A stretch of DNA of 64,000 nucleotides from Symbiodinium natans (GCA_905221605.1 CAJNDS010000374.1:1-64000); one strand, 5' to 3'; numbered from the stretch's first letter, positions 29,420 to 39,787 are shown. Notes: generated by a model from the letters alone, not told the origin. A program made the numbers and translations.

Positions 29420-32400
29420 ACCAGGGAGCAGTTCCAGAGGACCACCTCCGAAGGAACGACCTGCTGGAAGCAAGGCGCCACCTCCAGAGCCAAAGGGACC
29501 ACCACCGAAGCGAGGGGGAGCAACGCAAGCCACTACGCTCTACCCGAATTCTCCTTGGAGGAGAACAGAAAGGAGAAGAATGCGAGAAAGGGGCGAGGAG
29601 CCAAACCCTGGAAATGAGGAAGATGAATGGGGAGATTGGTCAGGACGATGAGGTCGACTACCAGAAGGAGAAAGCAGAGATCGACTACCAGGAGGAGAAA
29701 ACAGAGATCGACTACCAGGAGGAATCAAAATTCTATGGCCTATGTACAAACAAGAGCCTCTACTCCGACAAGACTATGAATGGAACAAGAGATCCATTGG
29801 TGATGTGGATTTGGACCAGTATTCCAGGAGCAAAGAACCTCTACGACCCCAAGACTATGCAATTCGATTACAATGGAGCAATGGCAATGATGCTTATGCT
29901 TGGAGTATCAGGTGCGATCATGTTGTGCATTGGATGTTTGCAAGCGACAGTGCATTTGCAGTCATGTCGTCAGTCATGTTTGTGGAGATTGCAACATTCA
30001 TGTTTTCGGAGGCGCTTGAGCAGAGGGGCACGGAGAGATCACTTGCGTTCGTGTGCTTGTGTGAGAAAACAACAGAGAGGAGCGATGCTGTGTGTGCTTG
30101 TCGTGTTACAGTTTTCTGCAGTGCAAGGGATGCAGCAGAATGGACCACCCCAACAACCCACAGAACTTTCTGAAATTCTGACTGCATTGACAAGGGCGAC
30201 CCAAGTTGGAATGAGTGCGCTACAAAGGTTGGAGCAACAAGCAAGCAGTTCGGATGATCTGAACCGAAGGATTGAAAGTGCGACAAAGGCGATCAAGGCA
30301 CCAGATGTTTGGAACCCACAAGCCTCGGGAGAACATCCACCGGATTTTACAACCTGGAAACATCAGTTTCTGAATTGGCTAGGTTTTGCCGATTCGCAGT
30401 ACTCAGAAGCTCTAAGTATGATTGAAAGTCTGGGAGCAACGCCGATCGATGTTTCGACTCTCACTACAGTGGAGAGAGAACTTTCGACAAAGCTTTACCA
30501 CATACTGACTTCGTATATGCGGGGGGCAGCAACGCAACTGTCTCGAAATTGGAGCAGGGAGCGATGTGGGTATCGTCTCTATCAAAGTTTGCTTTGGGAA
30601 TACCAACCAGCCACCAAACAACGAGCTCTAACCCTCAGTCAAGCGATTGGGATGTTTCCCAACTTCGATGGGGGCAAGAGCATGGTGGAGCAGATTGGTT
30701 CACTGGAAAACCTTGTTCGGGAGTACGAGATCGCTTCAGGAAAGACCTACGATCGAGATTTGTTGATGGGAGTTTTGCTTCGATGTTCACCGAGGGCGAT
30801 TCGAGACCACCTTACTTTGACAATGCCCGAAGGAACAAACTACATGTCAGTGAAGCAAGCGATTCTTTCATACGAGCAAAGCAGCAAAACTTGGGATTAC
30901 CAGACGGTGTTGAAGCAAAAGACCTTGCAGAACACAGCGAGCAGTTCGAATGCAGATCAAGGACCAGCACCAATGGAAGTGGATGCAGTGTACGAGAAAG
31001 GAGGAGGAAAAGGAAACAAAGGCAACAAAGGAAACAAAGGAGGAAAAGGATCCTACTCGTGGTCAAGCTTTGGAGCAGGATTTCGCCAATGGAGAAAAGG
31101 TGGACGAAAAGGAAGCTACAAAGGAGGAAAGAAAGGACGAGGCAAAGGTTTCCACAAAGGAGGAAAGAAAGGCGGAAAGAAAGGTGGAAAGCATGGCAAA
31201 GGAGGAAAGAAAGGTGGAGGAAAGAAGTTGGACAGAGATGTTTGCCGATTCTGCAAGCAGCGAGGACATTGGGGAAACGAGTGTCCAAACCGCAATGTTC
31301 GAGAAGTGCAGGCGAGCGAGGCCAGCACCGAGGTACCCCACTCGACAGTCGAGTCTGTTACTCCGTCGCAGAGTGCGAGCCAATACAGGATAAGGAGAGT
31401 GAGGAACATTGATTTCCATCACATTGCGAACACACCACCTGACGGCACAGAGCACTATGAGCTTAGCGAAGTTTCAGAAGAAGAAGGTGATTGGTTCACC
31501 AGAAGGATAGAGGTGCAAGGACCAGAGTGCTACTACATCGGGGATGAGAGTGAGAACAAACAAGATCATGAGAGTGATGAGCTGTATCAATGGTATGAAA
31601 ACAGCTTGGAAAGAGTTCAAGGAGGATTGGGACCTCCAGGAGGATTGGAACCTCTGAGTCAGGGAGGATCGGAACCTCTCAATGTGCGAATGGTCCAGTT
31701 GGACACAAAGCAACATGTGGTGATCTTGGATTCAGGAGCAGATGTGAGTTTGTTACCACGAAGATTGTCGGATGCAGGCGTCGAAGTTTCGACCCCAACC
31801 TCTCTGAGGTTGCAAGACGCACAAGGGGGTGCGATGCGAGTTGAAGGTATGCGGCGAGCAGTTTTGCAGTTCAGTAGCTGCAGTGTGACTGAGGACTTTG
31901 TGTTGTCGGACACCAATAACATCTTGCTGTCTTTAGGAAGGCTACTCAAAAATGGATGGAAGTTTGTGTCAGTGGGATGCAAACAGCGCCAGGGGGGCGA
32001 GACCTGGGGAGAAGAAACCCAGGCGGGGGAACTTGTATCTCCCGATGGTAAGGCACGGGTGCCTGTGGAATACCAGAGGAATAGCTTGAGATTGACAGCG
32101 GAAGTTAGAGGAGTCGAGCAAGTCAGGGCAGTCAAGGTGACTTTGGCCTATGACTTTGGTAAAGTCCCAGAGAAGGATTGGAGCCTTCTACCGAATGGAA
32201 CGCCAGTCCATCGCCATTTTGGACTTGAGTTTGTAAAGCCACCGACAGGTACTTGGAAGTACAGGACCACCATCGTGAAGGTGGGCAACGAATGGGAAGT
32301 GATTGAAGCAACGGAATTGCTCGAGCGAAAATCCGACTTGGAAGATCGAATACCGGGATTGCTTTTTCGATCAGAAATTCTCACATTCTTGCACAGGACA

Positions 32401-34467
32401 CCAGAGTATCTGGACAAGTGCTTGGTAGAAGAGGTAGCACCAGAAGAAGCACCAAAGGAGGAAGAAAAGAAGATGGAAGAGGAGCCAGAATGGTTTGGAA
32501 GAGAAAGAGGAGCTCCAGAAGAGTTGCAGGTGCCAGTGCCAAAAGGAGTTGTGAAGCAGCAAGGAAAGGCAGGAGGACACCAAGAGTTGGAACTCGACAT
32601 GGGAAGTACTATTGTGGTGAATGGAGAGTCACTCACAGCAACGAGTGAGATTGAGAAGCTGCGAGAAGGTTGTCGGTATTTGGGTTTGAGCGTCTCAGGG
32701 TCAAAGGTGAAGATGTTCAGGAGACTGTGCAACTACCTCACCGAAGACAGAGATGAGGACGCAGAAGAAGTTGCAGACAGGCTGAGGAAGCAAAGGCCCA
32801 AAGCAAGAACAAGACCCGGAGTGCCCGAACCGACAGAAGCAGAGATTGAAGAGCATATGGCAACCCACATGCCAATGCAACCATGGTGTGATTTCTGTGC
32901 AGCAGCAAAGTCGAAACAGGACCATACCCCACAAAGCAGTGAAGCAAAGTATGAAGACCCAGGAAAGCCAGTGATCCAGATGGACTTCATGTACATGGGT
33001 CAGAACAGTGTGAGTCTGATCATTCTTGATTCATGGACTCGATTTTCGTGGGCGATTCCAGTGCCGGGGAAAGCACCGACGAAGAAGTTGGCCGAGAAAG
33101 TGGTGAAGTTTTCTCTCGAGATGAACTACATTTCCGAAGAAGTTCTGTTTGCGATTGATGTGGAGCCAGCGACAACAGCCTTACTGGATTTGATTGTAGC
33201 AATACGACAAAAGTTAGGCTACAAGGCTGGAAAGTATCCAAACAAGCCCTACCACAAAGGAAGAACAGCGAGAGTGGAACGCCACATTCAGAACCTCAGG
33301 AGACAAAGCCTCACGATGATTGAAATGGTCGAGGATCGGATTGGGGAAAAGATTCCTGAAGATCATGCTTTACGAGCGTGGGCAATTCACCACGCAGCAT
33401 GGTTGTTCAACAGGTACCACCTACACTCAGGGACGCAGAGTACAGCTTTCCAATTGGTCTACGGGAGACCATACCAAGGGCAGATTTTACCCTTCGGAGA
33501 GTATGTGTTTGGTCTGGCCAAGCCTGGAGGAGTGAAGAATCGATCCTTGTGGACAGGAGGAATATGGGTTGGAAAGGACGACCGGGACATGGACGTGATT
33601 ACGTCAAAAGATGGGATCTTTACGTCAAGATCTGTGCGGCGCACACAACCAGCGTGGCGCGCACGTGAGACCCTTCAACTTCAGGGTTCTCCTTGGACGA
33701 AGAAAGCCCCAAGGCTAGGGCACACCGCGCATGCGGCACCGTTACCGAGAATCGTGGAAGAACCAGGCAAAGAGAAAGAAGGAGGAGAAAATGAGCCAGA
33801 GCCAGCAGGAGATGAAGCAGGATCTGATGTGGAAAGTTCAAAGCATGACACAATCAGTGATCTATTGCTGAGCAGTGGTCAACCTACACCTCGAAGTTCA
33901 TCAACGGATTCCAACCAAGGCGGGGGACAAAAGAGAGAAACTGAAGGAGAAGGAAGAGAGGAACCTGCGAAAGCTAGTAAAACAGCAGATGCTGAGGAGC
34001 CACCAACGAAGCAACAAAAGACTGCGGAAAGTTCACCTACAAGTGCTGATCCTGGAAGTCCGAAAGGAAGTCTATTTCCACCGTTGTACGCCGGACAGGT
34101 AGAAGAACAGGAAGACGAAACAGGATATCATGAAGATGACCTTTGGGAAGAAAGAGTCTGGAAGGAATGCGAAGAGGAATATGAAGCGGATAGTGAAGGA
34201 GAAGAAGAAGATGAGGATCGACCACCGAAAGTCAGCGAAGAGGAACTTGAAAGATTGGATGCAGAGGCAGGAAAAGCTGAACTTGACAAACTCGCCAACA
34301 TGAAGGTTGTGAAGACGATCAAGAAGGAAGAGTGTTCAGAGGAAGGTAAGTTTCTGACACTAAGGACAGTTTTCGATTGGAGAAAGAGAGATGGAGTTTG
34401 GAAGCGTAGATGCAGAATTGTGTGTCGGGAATTCCGTGCGGGAGCCCAGAGCGGAGGAGACTTTTAG
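29407..34467 (+). CDS. Copia B ORF2: Gag, protease, integrase
   Basis: 1686 residues. The N-terminal ~60 residues overlap ORF1 and may not be translated. Residues ~155-250 hold two hydrophobic stretches (AMAMMLMLGVSGAIMLCIGC and MLCVLVVLQFSAV). A retrotransposon Gag domain spans roughly 290-520. A long K/G repeat precedes the zinc knuckle CRFCKQRGHWGNEC from residue 613. The protease motif is DSGADVSLL (D775). The integrase has an H/C zinc region near 1150 and catalytic D1193 (MDF), D1251 (AIDVEP) and E1291 (RVER). An acidic linker follows. The last residues are the start of RT (WKRRCRIVCREFRAG), then the frame stops where RT should continue. RT lies one frame over. Confidence 0.85.
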   Translation: MRELNQGAVPEDHLRRNDLLEARRHLQSQRDHHRSEGEQRKPLRSTRILLGGEQKGEECEKGARSQTLEMRKMNGEIGQDDEVDYQKEKAEIDYQEEKTEIDYQEESKFYGLCTNKSLYSDKTMNGTRDPLVMWIWTSIPGAKNLYDPKTMQFDYNGAMAMMLMLGVSGAIMLCIGCLQATVHLQSCRQSCLWRLQHSCFRRRLSRGARRDHLRSCACVRKQQRGAMLCVLVVLQFSAVQGMQQNGPPQQPTELSEILTALTRATQVGMSALQRLEQQASSSDDLNRRIESATKAIKAPDVWNPQASGEHPPDFTTWKHQFLNWLGFADSQYSEALSMIESLGATPIDVSTLTTVERELSTKLYHILTSYMRGAATQLSRNWSRERCGYRLYQSLLWEYQPATKQRALTLSQAIGMFPNFDGGKSMVEQIGSLENLVREYEIASGKTYDRDLLMGVLLRCSPRAIRDHLTLTMPEGTNYMSVKQAILSYEQSSKTWDYQTVLKQKTLQNTASSSNADQGPAPMEVDAVYEKGGGKGNKGNKGNKGGKGSYSWSSFGAGFRQWRKGGRKGSYKGGKKGRGKGFHKGGKKGGKKGGKHGKGGKKGGGKKLDRDVCRFCKQRGHWGNECPNRNVREVQASEASTEVPHSTVESVTPSQSASQYRIRRVRNIDFHHIANTPPDGTEHYELSEVSEEEGDWFTRRIEVQGPECYYIGDESENKQDHESDELYQWYENSLERVQGGLGPPGGLEPLSQGGSEPLNVRMVQLDTKQHVVILDSGADVSLLPRRLSDAGVEVSTPTSLRLQDAQGGAMRVEGMRRAVLQFSSCSVTEDFVLSDTNNILLSLGRLLKNGWKFVSVGCKQRQGGETWGEETQAGELVSPDGKARVPVEYQRNSLRLTAEVRGVEQVRAVKVTLAYDFGKVPEKDWSLLPNGTPVHRHFGLEFVKPPTGTWKYRTTIVKVGNEWEVIEATELLERKSDLEDRIPGLLFRSEILTFLHRTPEYLDKCLVEEVAPEEAPKEEEKKMEEEPEWFGRERGAPEELQVPVPKGVVKQQGKAGGHQELELDMGSTIVVNGESLTATSEIEKLREGCRYLGLSVSGSKVKMFRRLCNYLTEDRDEDAEEVADRLRKQRPKARTRPGVPEPTEAEIEEHMATHMPMQPWCDFCAAAKSKQDHTPQSSEAKYEDPGKPVIQMDFMYMGQNSVSLIILDSWTRFSWAIPVPGKAPTKKLAEKVVKFSLEMNYISEEVLFAIDVEPATTALLDLIVAIRQKLGYKAGKYPNKPYHKGRTARVERHIQNLRRQSLTMIEMVEDRIGEKIPEDHALRAWAIHHAAWLFNRYHLHSGTQSTAFQLVYGRPYQGQILPFGEYVFGLAKPGGVKNRSLWTGGIWVGKDDRDMDVITSKDGIFTSRSVRRTQPAWRARETLQLQGSPWTKKAPRLGHTAHAAPLPRIVEEPGKEKEGGENEPEPAGDEAGSDVESSKHDTISDLLLSSGQPTPRSSSTDSNQGGGQKRETEGEGREEPAKASKTADAEEPPTKQQKTAESSPTSADPGSPKGSLFPPLYAGQVEEQEDETGYHEDDLWEERVWKECEEEYEADSEGEEEDEDRPPKVSEEELERLDAEAGKAELDKLANMKVVKTIKKEECSEEGKFLTLRTVFDWRKRDGVWKRRCRIVCREFRAGAQSGGDF

Positions 34468-36736
34468 TCCTACGTCAGGACACGCAGCAGTGCGAATGAT
34501 GTTTCTTTTTCATCTCATCTACAATTGGGAGCTTACAGTTCTTGACATTCGTGACGCATTCTTGCAAGTCACGCAGAAAGCTCTGATGTATGCTGATATC
34601 TCACCGTGGATTCGAACACTACTTGGTTTGGATGAAGACCACGTATGGAAAGTGGAGAAGTGTCTGCCAGGGCAAAGATCAGCGGCAGAACAATGGTTTA
34701 CCCATTTGGTTGAGATTTTGAAGCGTTTGGGATTTGAGCAATTTGTTGGGATACCCTCAATCTTGAAGCACCGAGTGAAGAAGATTGCAGTGTCGATTCA
34801 TGTCGACGACGAGCTAGTTGCAGGTGCGAAAGGCGAAGGAAGATGGCTGATATGCGAGCTAGAGAAGTTTTTCAAGCTCACAGTTGAGGGACCGTTCCCA
34901 TCCCACCGGGGATCGGGAGAACAGCTTCATTACCTGAAGAGGACCTATGAGTTCCTTGAAGAAGGAATTTTGGTGACAGTGTCGAAGAAGCACTACGAGA
35001 AGCTTAGAGGACTCTACAAGCTGGGGAACCGAAAGCCAAGACAAACCCCAGAGCACCAGCTGATTGGAACAGTGGACAATTCCAAAGAACTGGAGGAGAA
35101 CGAGTGCAAGAAGTTTCGTTCAGCGTTGGGAACACTGTTGTACATTTCCCAAGACCGATGGGATTTACAGCATGTGACGAAGTGTTTGGCAAGTAAGATG
35201 TCGAAGCCAACGGAACAAGCGTTAACCTGTTTGAAACAAGCTTTGCTCTATGTGCAAGGAACAGAGCAACTGGGATTCCTACTGAAGTACACAAAGGTTG
35301 GAAACAAGATGATGGATGCGATCTATCAAAGAGAAGAGCAAGAAGAAGAAGACGAAGAAAAGAAAGGAACACACAGTATGGAAGTATTCACGGATGCAGA
35401 TTGGGCATCAGACCGTGAAGCGAGATGGTCTACATCATCAGTGATTGTGTGTGTGAATGCAGTGCCAGTACTTTCGTATAGCAGGACCCAGAAAGCTACA
35501 GCTTTAAGTTCGGCAGAGTCCGAAGTGCTAGCATGCTCAGGAGGAGCATCAGAAGCGATGTTACTGAAGAAGTTGTGGATGTTTCTTGCAGGAAAGTTAC
35601 TCGTGGAGATCCGGATGGATTCAAGTGCGGGAAGACAATGGATGATGCGAACAGGAGTCGGAGGACTCAAACATATCGATCTGAGAGTATTATGGCTTCA
35701 GCGAGGGGTGAAGAACAACAGCTTCAAAGCAAAGCCAGTGCCTACCAAATTAAACATTGCCGACTTGAATACAAAGCGCTTAGGAGTATCTCGAAGGAGA
35801 TTTCTCATGTACCATATTGGAGCCATGGTGTGGAATGGAGAAAGTCATGAGCGTTATGGGAAAGAAGAAGCAATGGAACATGTGGCAGGTGAAGTTTGCC
35901 GAAGCCAAGTTCGAGCACTACGTGCAACTTTGTTGAGCGAGCGTGGAAGCAAGACGGCTAGAGCGATGTACTTGACAATGATGGTGAATATGATTTCTCA
36001 GATTGCAGGACAACCAGACGATTTTGGAGGACGAGAACGAGAAGAACGAGAATTTGTTTTCATCTATGTGAAGGAAGTGAGTGGATGGATTATTCTTTTC
36101 AGTGTGATACTAGGAGGAATTTTCGCTTTACTCTTGTTCTACATGGTCGAGCAGAAGGTGAACGAAGGACCACAGGAACCGCCACAGGAACCACAGGAAG
36201 AAGGACCACAGGAACCACAGGAAGAAGGACCACAGGAACCGCAGGAAGAAGTACCACAGGAACCACAGGAAGAAGGACCACAGGAACCGCAGGAAGAAGG
36301 ACCACAGGAACCGCAGGAGGAATTCACTATTCGAAGATTTGTGCAAAAGTATTGTCCGCCCGATGAGGATGATGTTCAACGTACAGCAAGGGCAGTCAAT
36401 ATGTATTTCCGTGATGCACCAGAGGATTCAGCGACAGGCAGTGGTAATGGGATGCCTGGAATCAGTACAGTACCAGCAAGCCAAATCCATGTGAATGACG
36501 AAGAGCTTGCAAGGCGATTTCAAGAATGGGGAATGGTTAATATCATTCCTATGGCACAGGATGTGGACGAACAGCTACGAGCACAACCCCAGTATGTGTA
36601 CACGCCTCATGGCAAGAGGTACCACCGACCTACATGTGCAGATGTGCAAAGGTCAGAGAGATTCACTTACAGTGCAGCAGTGCATGCGAGATTGCACTAC
36701 CGTCCTTGTGGCAATTGCAGGCCCGGGACCATGTGA
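34391..36736 (+). CDS. Copia B ORF3: reverse transcriptase, RNase H, membrane segment, Ada-like zinc tail
   Basis: 781 residues from ATG 34391. The first ~18 are out of register; real RT sequence starts near 34440 (EETFSPTSGHAAVR). RT has LDIRDAFLQV and HVDD (D139, D140). RNase H has D at 35393, E at 35516, D at 35618 and D at 35762. Unlike usual copia it continues. There is a ~22-residue hydrophobic helix (GWIILFSVILGGIFALLLFY, 36082-36147), then six to seven PQEPQEEG repeats. Near the C-terminus is HGKRYHRPTC...HYRPCGNCRPG, with the H-x3-C...PC-x2-C layout of the Ada-type metal-binding fold. A membrane-anchored tail is inferred. Confidence 0.85.
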   Translation: MEFGSVDAELCVGNSVREPRAEETFSPTSGHAAVRMMFLFHLIYNWELTVLDIRDAFLQVTQKALMYADISPWIRTLLGLDEDHVWKVEKCLPGQRSAAEQWFTHLVEILKRLGFEQFVGIPSILKHRVKKIAVSIHVDDELVAGAKGEGRWLICELEKFFKLTVEGPFPSHRGSGEQLHYLKRTYEFLEEGILVTVSKKHYEKLRGLYKLGNRKPRQTPEHQLIGTVDNSKELEENECKKFRSALGTLLYISQDRWDLQHVTKCLASKMSKPTEQALTCLKQALLYVQGTEQLGFLLKYTKVGNKMMDAIYQREEQEEEDEEKKGTHSMEVFTDADWASDREARWSTSSVIVCVNAVPVLSYSRTQKATALSSAESEVLACSGGASEAMLLKKLWMFLAGKLLVEIRMDSSAGRQWMMRTGVGGLKHIDLRVLWLQRGVKNNSFKAKPVPTKLNIADLNTKRLGVSRRRFLMYHIGAMVWNGESHERYGKEEAMEHVAGEVCRSQVRALRATLLSERGSKTARAMYLTMMVNMISQIAGQPDDFGGREREEREFVFIYVKEVSGWIILFSVILGGIFALLLFYMVEQKVNEGPQEPPQEPQEEGPQEPQEEGPQEPQEEVPQEPQEEGPQEPQEEGPQEPQEEFTIRRFVQKYCPPDEDDVQRTARAVNMYFRDAPEDSATGSGNGMPGISTVPASQIHVNDEELARRFQEWGMVNIIPMAQDVDEQLRAQPQYVYTPHGKRYHRPTCADVQRSERFTYSAAVHARLHYRPCGNCRPGTM

Positions 36737-36977
36737 GTGAATGATGGAATGTTTCACTTTTCCGTACAGTGTGAGCTACAACGAGTACAAGCTTACCTGA
36801 GCGAAGTGTTACCCACGAGGAAGCAGTGGGAACAGTTTTCACCGAGTGCAAGGACTCCGATAGGGAGAGCACAACGAGGCCATCACACAATACCAGATGA
36901 GCCCAACGACATACCTGTACAGTTTCTACAAACCCGTTACTGTAGAGTGATGTTGAGCTTACAGTTCGCACAACATC

Positions 36978-36986
36978 AAGGCGGGG
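36978..36986 (+). promoter_or_regulatory. Copia B polypurine tract
   Basis: AAGGCGGGG-type purine run immediately before the 3' LTR start TGTAAAG. The 240 bases between the ORF3 stop and this site show no gene. Confidence 0.75.
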
Positions 36987-37122
36987 TGTAAAGTTTTTCT
37001 ACTACCTGGGAACCCCACCTACCAACCCAAAGGGTTGATGAGCATGTGTGGATTTGTGACTCATGTTTTACCGACAGCGCCTTTTACTGGTTCAAGGAAA
37101 AAGAGCGGCTTGAAGTTTAGCA
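36987..37122 (+). repeat. Copia B 3' LTR
   Basis: 136 bp, identical to the 5' LTR. Followed by the second TATTG and the continuation of R3. Confidence 0.93.
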
Positions 37123-38330
37123 TATTGGCCGGAAAGAACTCAGATGGAGGTTACCCGAACTTCGCGCTTTTCCCATCTGAAGGCAACCAATGGTTATCAG
37201 CCTGCTGGATATGGCAGGCCTACTTTTGTTTACATCCACGTCTCCTGCAAGGGCTGGGGTCTGTCCGTGCACACAGACAAGGCGGAACCTTGCAGATGCT
37301 TAGGTCCTTCGCGGCACGGCCGCTGGAGGTTGTTTGAAGATGTTGGCTCTCACTGTCGGTGAGTGGTTTGTATGGGCACTTGCTGAGGCAAGGCGGCTCT
37401 GGCGTCTGAGGATGGTACATGTACTGGCTGCTGAGTACGGGCCACCGAAAGAGACCTGTGGTAAGACAAGCGATGAAAGGAGCCGAGGACAGGCTAGCTC
37501 ACGCGGACGCCACGCAGAGTATGTGTCACTATCTTCAGATGTTGGAGCCAAATTGCCTCGCCGTTGTGACGTGTGATGTGGTGTTTGGTTTCGGCCTCAA
37601 GCACTGGAAGGCCTACAACAACAAATCCGAATGAAAACTGTGGTCCTAAGACACGCGGAGCAGCTGCTTATACGTGGCACCGCGGGGGTCACATAGAGAT
37701 AGAGGGCTTGGCAAGGGAACTCTGTCTAGAGATAGCCCTGGCTCAGTGAGGAGCTGAGGGCCTGGCTGCGTAGATGCAGCGGAATGGTTGTTCGGCCTCG
37801 CCTCCGCTGAGGGAACAACAGTCAATGCTTCTCTGCAGTGTCGGTCCGGGTTAGTAAGAGCGAGAACGCCGGGACCTCGAGCTGCAGTTTTACCATGAAG
37901 CAACCGCGTGAGATGCATTATTGGTCAACTGGTGAGTAAGAGCGAGAAAGCCAGGGTGACGCTACTTTGGGGGAGGCTGCAAGGCACGGTTAGTAAGTGC
38001 GAGAAAGCCGGAGCTGCGGACGAACCTGGAGTAGCAGTCTTTCATACCTCACGTGTTTCACTTTGCGGCCTCGCATGCGTTGAGGGAATATGCCTCGAAC
38101 AGAACATCCAGTGCTGAGTGGGGATTGCCAAACTTACGGAGGCTGATGCCACAACAAGTGCCTCAACAGCAATGCATGCGGAGGGGAAAAGTTCGGCCTC
38201 GCGAGTGCTGAGGGTTGCAGCTGAGAGAGGGCCTAGCTGAGAACGCAACACCTCAAGCGAGGTAATTTTTAGTTTAGTTTCACCTTGACCAACGGCCCCT
38301 TCGGGTGGCTACGCGACGCAGCGTGCAGAC
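37123..38330 (+). mobile_element. R3 right part
   Basis: Continuation of the R unit after copia B, starting with the duplicated TATTG. Matches R1 2712-3923. Ends in the shared tail (with GCGACGC for GCCTCGC), GCGTGCAGAC, then GAAAGTTCC of the LTR. No intact gene; hairpins and AGTAAG motifs are present. Confidence 0.75.
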
Positions 38331-38726
38331 GAAAGTTCCTGTCTAAGGACATGTTAACTTTGTTGTCCTGCATGCTGGCTCAGAGTTGTGTGTGTGTAGT
38401 TGTAGGAACTCCGTAGTTGTGCCTTGGAGGCTCGACGGGAGTGCTGCTTTAAGTGGGAAAGCCTTTTGAAGTGCTTGAGTTGTAGGGATGTGTGTCTGGA
38501 AGCTGTAGGAGTGACTGTGCACGTTTTTGCTTGCTTTAGGTGTAGTTGGGTAGGTCCCGAGAACTCCCACTGACGTTTGAGTTTGTTTTGTGGCTGTGGA
38601 GAACACGTGGCAGAGCAGAGTTTTCACCTGTGTGTAAAGAGTTTCACTGACGAAGCCTCCGGCTTATGACTTTGGCTCAAGTCGTGAGAAAAAGAGGGTT
38701 CAGCGCGCTGCTGCTGTGTTTTCACA
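38331..38726 (+). repeat. Copia A 3' LTR, remainder (396 of 399 bp)
   Basis: Starts at LTR base 4 (GAAAGTTCCTGTCTAAGG) directly after the R3 tail and ends GTGTTTTCACA. It differs from the LTRs at 39346 and 49673 at two positions I could see (GTTGTAGGAA for GTTGGAGGAA, TGTAGGAGTG for TGTAGAAGTG), while those two agree. It is therefore more likely the end of copia A than part of copia C. Carries TTTGGCTCAAG at 38671-38681, a longer spliced-leader-end match. Confidence 0.8.
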
Positions 38727-39345
38727 AACATACACAATTACAAAACTCATAAATAATAAAAAAAAGATTGCAACAAAAAAATATTCTAAAGCAAAAATTA
38801 ACAAATGCATTTGACTCGGAAGGGCTTGTGCACTTTAAGCCTGCATTTGCTGGCACATGCAAGGCACGTCTGATCCGGAAGGAATGTGCACCTTGAGCCT
38901 GTACATGCGCGGGCACCCAGAGCCACGTCCGGACGGCCTGTTATCCACCACCATCATCTTTAGGTGGTTTTCTGGTTTGCTTCCAGACGTCGGTAACTTA
39001 CGCCCACTAGCAAGTCCCTGAAGCTTTAAGAGTCCGCCGTCTTCCCTTGACCCAAAATGTTCCTGCGAGTCAATGCTCAGAGAAAGTGCAGACGGCGCTA
39101 GACATCTTCTGTGGGCTTTCTGTCGCGGCCGTTGCAAAACCTGTCAACGACGATCATGTGTTCCGCCCGAACGTGCTCCTTCCATTCTTGATCTTCTTCT
39201 CCGTCAGGTTCACTGGCTTTGTCAATTTGGCCTTCAAACGTTCGCCAGTGCCTTATTTCTTTGTGTAGCTACTTTACTAAGTCCTACGGCACACGACGGT
39301 GGCTTTGTGTTGGTCTTTAGCTTCTTCGGTTCCAAATCCACAATC
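38727..39345 (-). other. Non-LTR stretch, probably old copia coding sequence on minus strand
   Basis: The first ~80 bases are AT-rich (poly-A and ATAAATAATAA runs), unlike the rest. Further right, the minus strand has readable pieces such as GEEDQEWKEHVRAEH, which look like the linker before a copia integrase zinc region, with frame breaks. It ends in CAATC, the target duplication of copia C. It would be the continuation of the decayed copia interrupted by copia C. Low certainty. Confidence 0.35.
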
Positions 39346-39744
39346 TGTGAAAGTTCCTGTCTAAGGACATGTTAACTTTGTTGTCCTGCATGCTGGCTCA
39401 GAGTTGTGTGTGTGTAGTTGGAGGAACTCCGTAGTTGTGCCTTGGAGGCTCGACGGGAGTGCTGCTTTAAGTGGGAAAGCCTTTTGAAGTGCTTGAGTTG
39501 TAGGGATGTGTGTCTGGAAGCTGTAGAAGTGACTGTGCACGTTTTTGCTTGCTTTAGGTGTAGTTGGGTAGGTCCCGAGAACTCCCACTGACGTTTGAGT
39601 TTGTTTTGTGGCTGTGGAGAACACGTGGCAGAGCAGAGTTTTCACCTGTGTGTAAAGAGTTTCACTGACGAAGCCTCCGGCTTATGACTTTGGCTCAAGT
39701 CGTGAGAAAAAGAGGGTTCAGCGCGCTGCTGCTGTGTTTTCACA
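39346..39744 (+). repeat. Copia C 5' LTR, complete 399 bp
   Basis: TGTGAAAGTT...GTTTTCACA, with inverted termini TGTGAAA/TTTCACA. Preceded by CAATC. Followed by the PBS. Pairs with the minus-strand LTR at 49673-50068. Confidence 0.88.
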
Positions 39745-39756
39745 TGGTAGCGGAGC
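39745..39756 (+). promoter_or_regulatory. Copia C primer binding site
   Basis: TGGTAGCGGAGC, identical to the copia B PBS, placed directly after the LTR end. Confidence 0.8.
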
Positions 39757-39787
39757 GTGTGTAGCACGCTCGTAGAAACTAGAAGCC

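Larger units (their letters stand above)
28179..37122 (+). mobile_element. Copia B: complete LTR retrotransposon, 8944 bp
   Basis: Two identical 136-bp LTRs (28179-28314, 36987-37122), a 5-bp duplication TATTG on both sides (28174-28178, 37123-37127), a PBS right after the 5' LTR, a polypurine tract before the 3' LTR, and Gag-PR-IN-RT-RNase H order as in Ty1/copia. The empty site is seen in R1 and R2 (GGTTGGTATTGGCCGG). LTR identity means the insertion is recent. The coding part is split over three overlapping frames. Confidence 0.95.

Noticed and set aside
28176-29651. 491-codon frame starting inside the copia B 5' LTR
   Set aside because: The start lies before the LTR begins and the first half is a shadow of ORF1. 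Only its last ~90 codons look like Gag sequence reached by a frame change, which is described under copia B.
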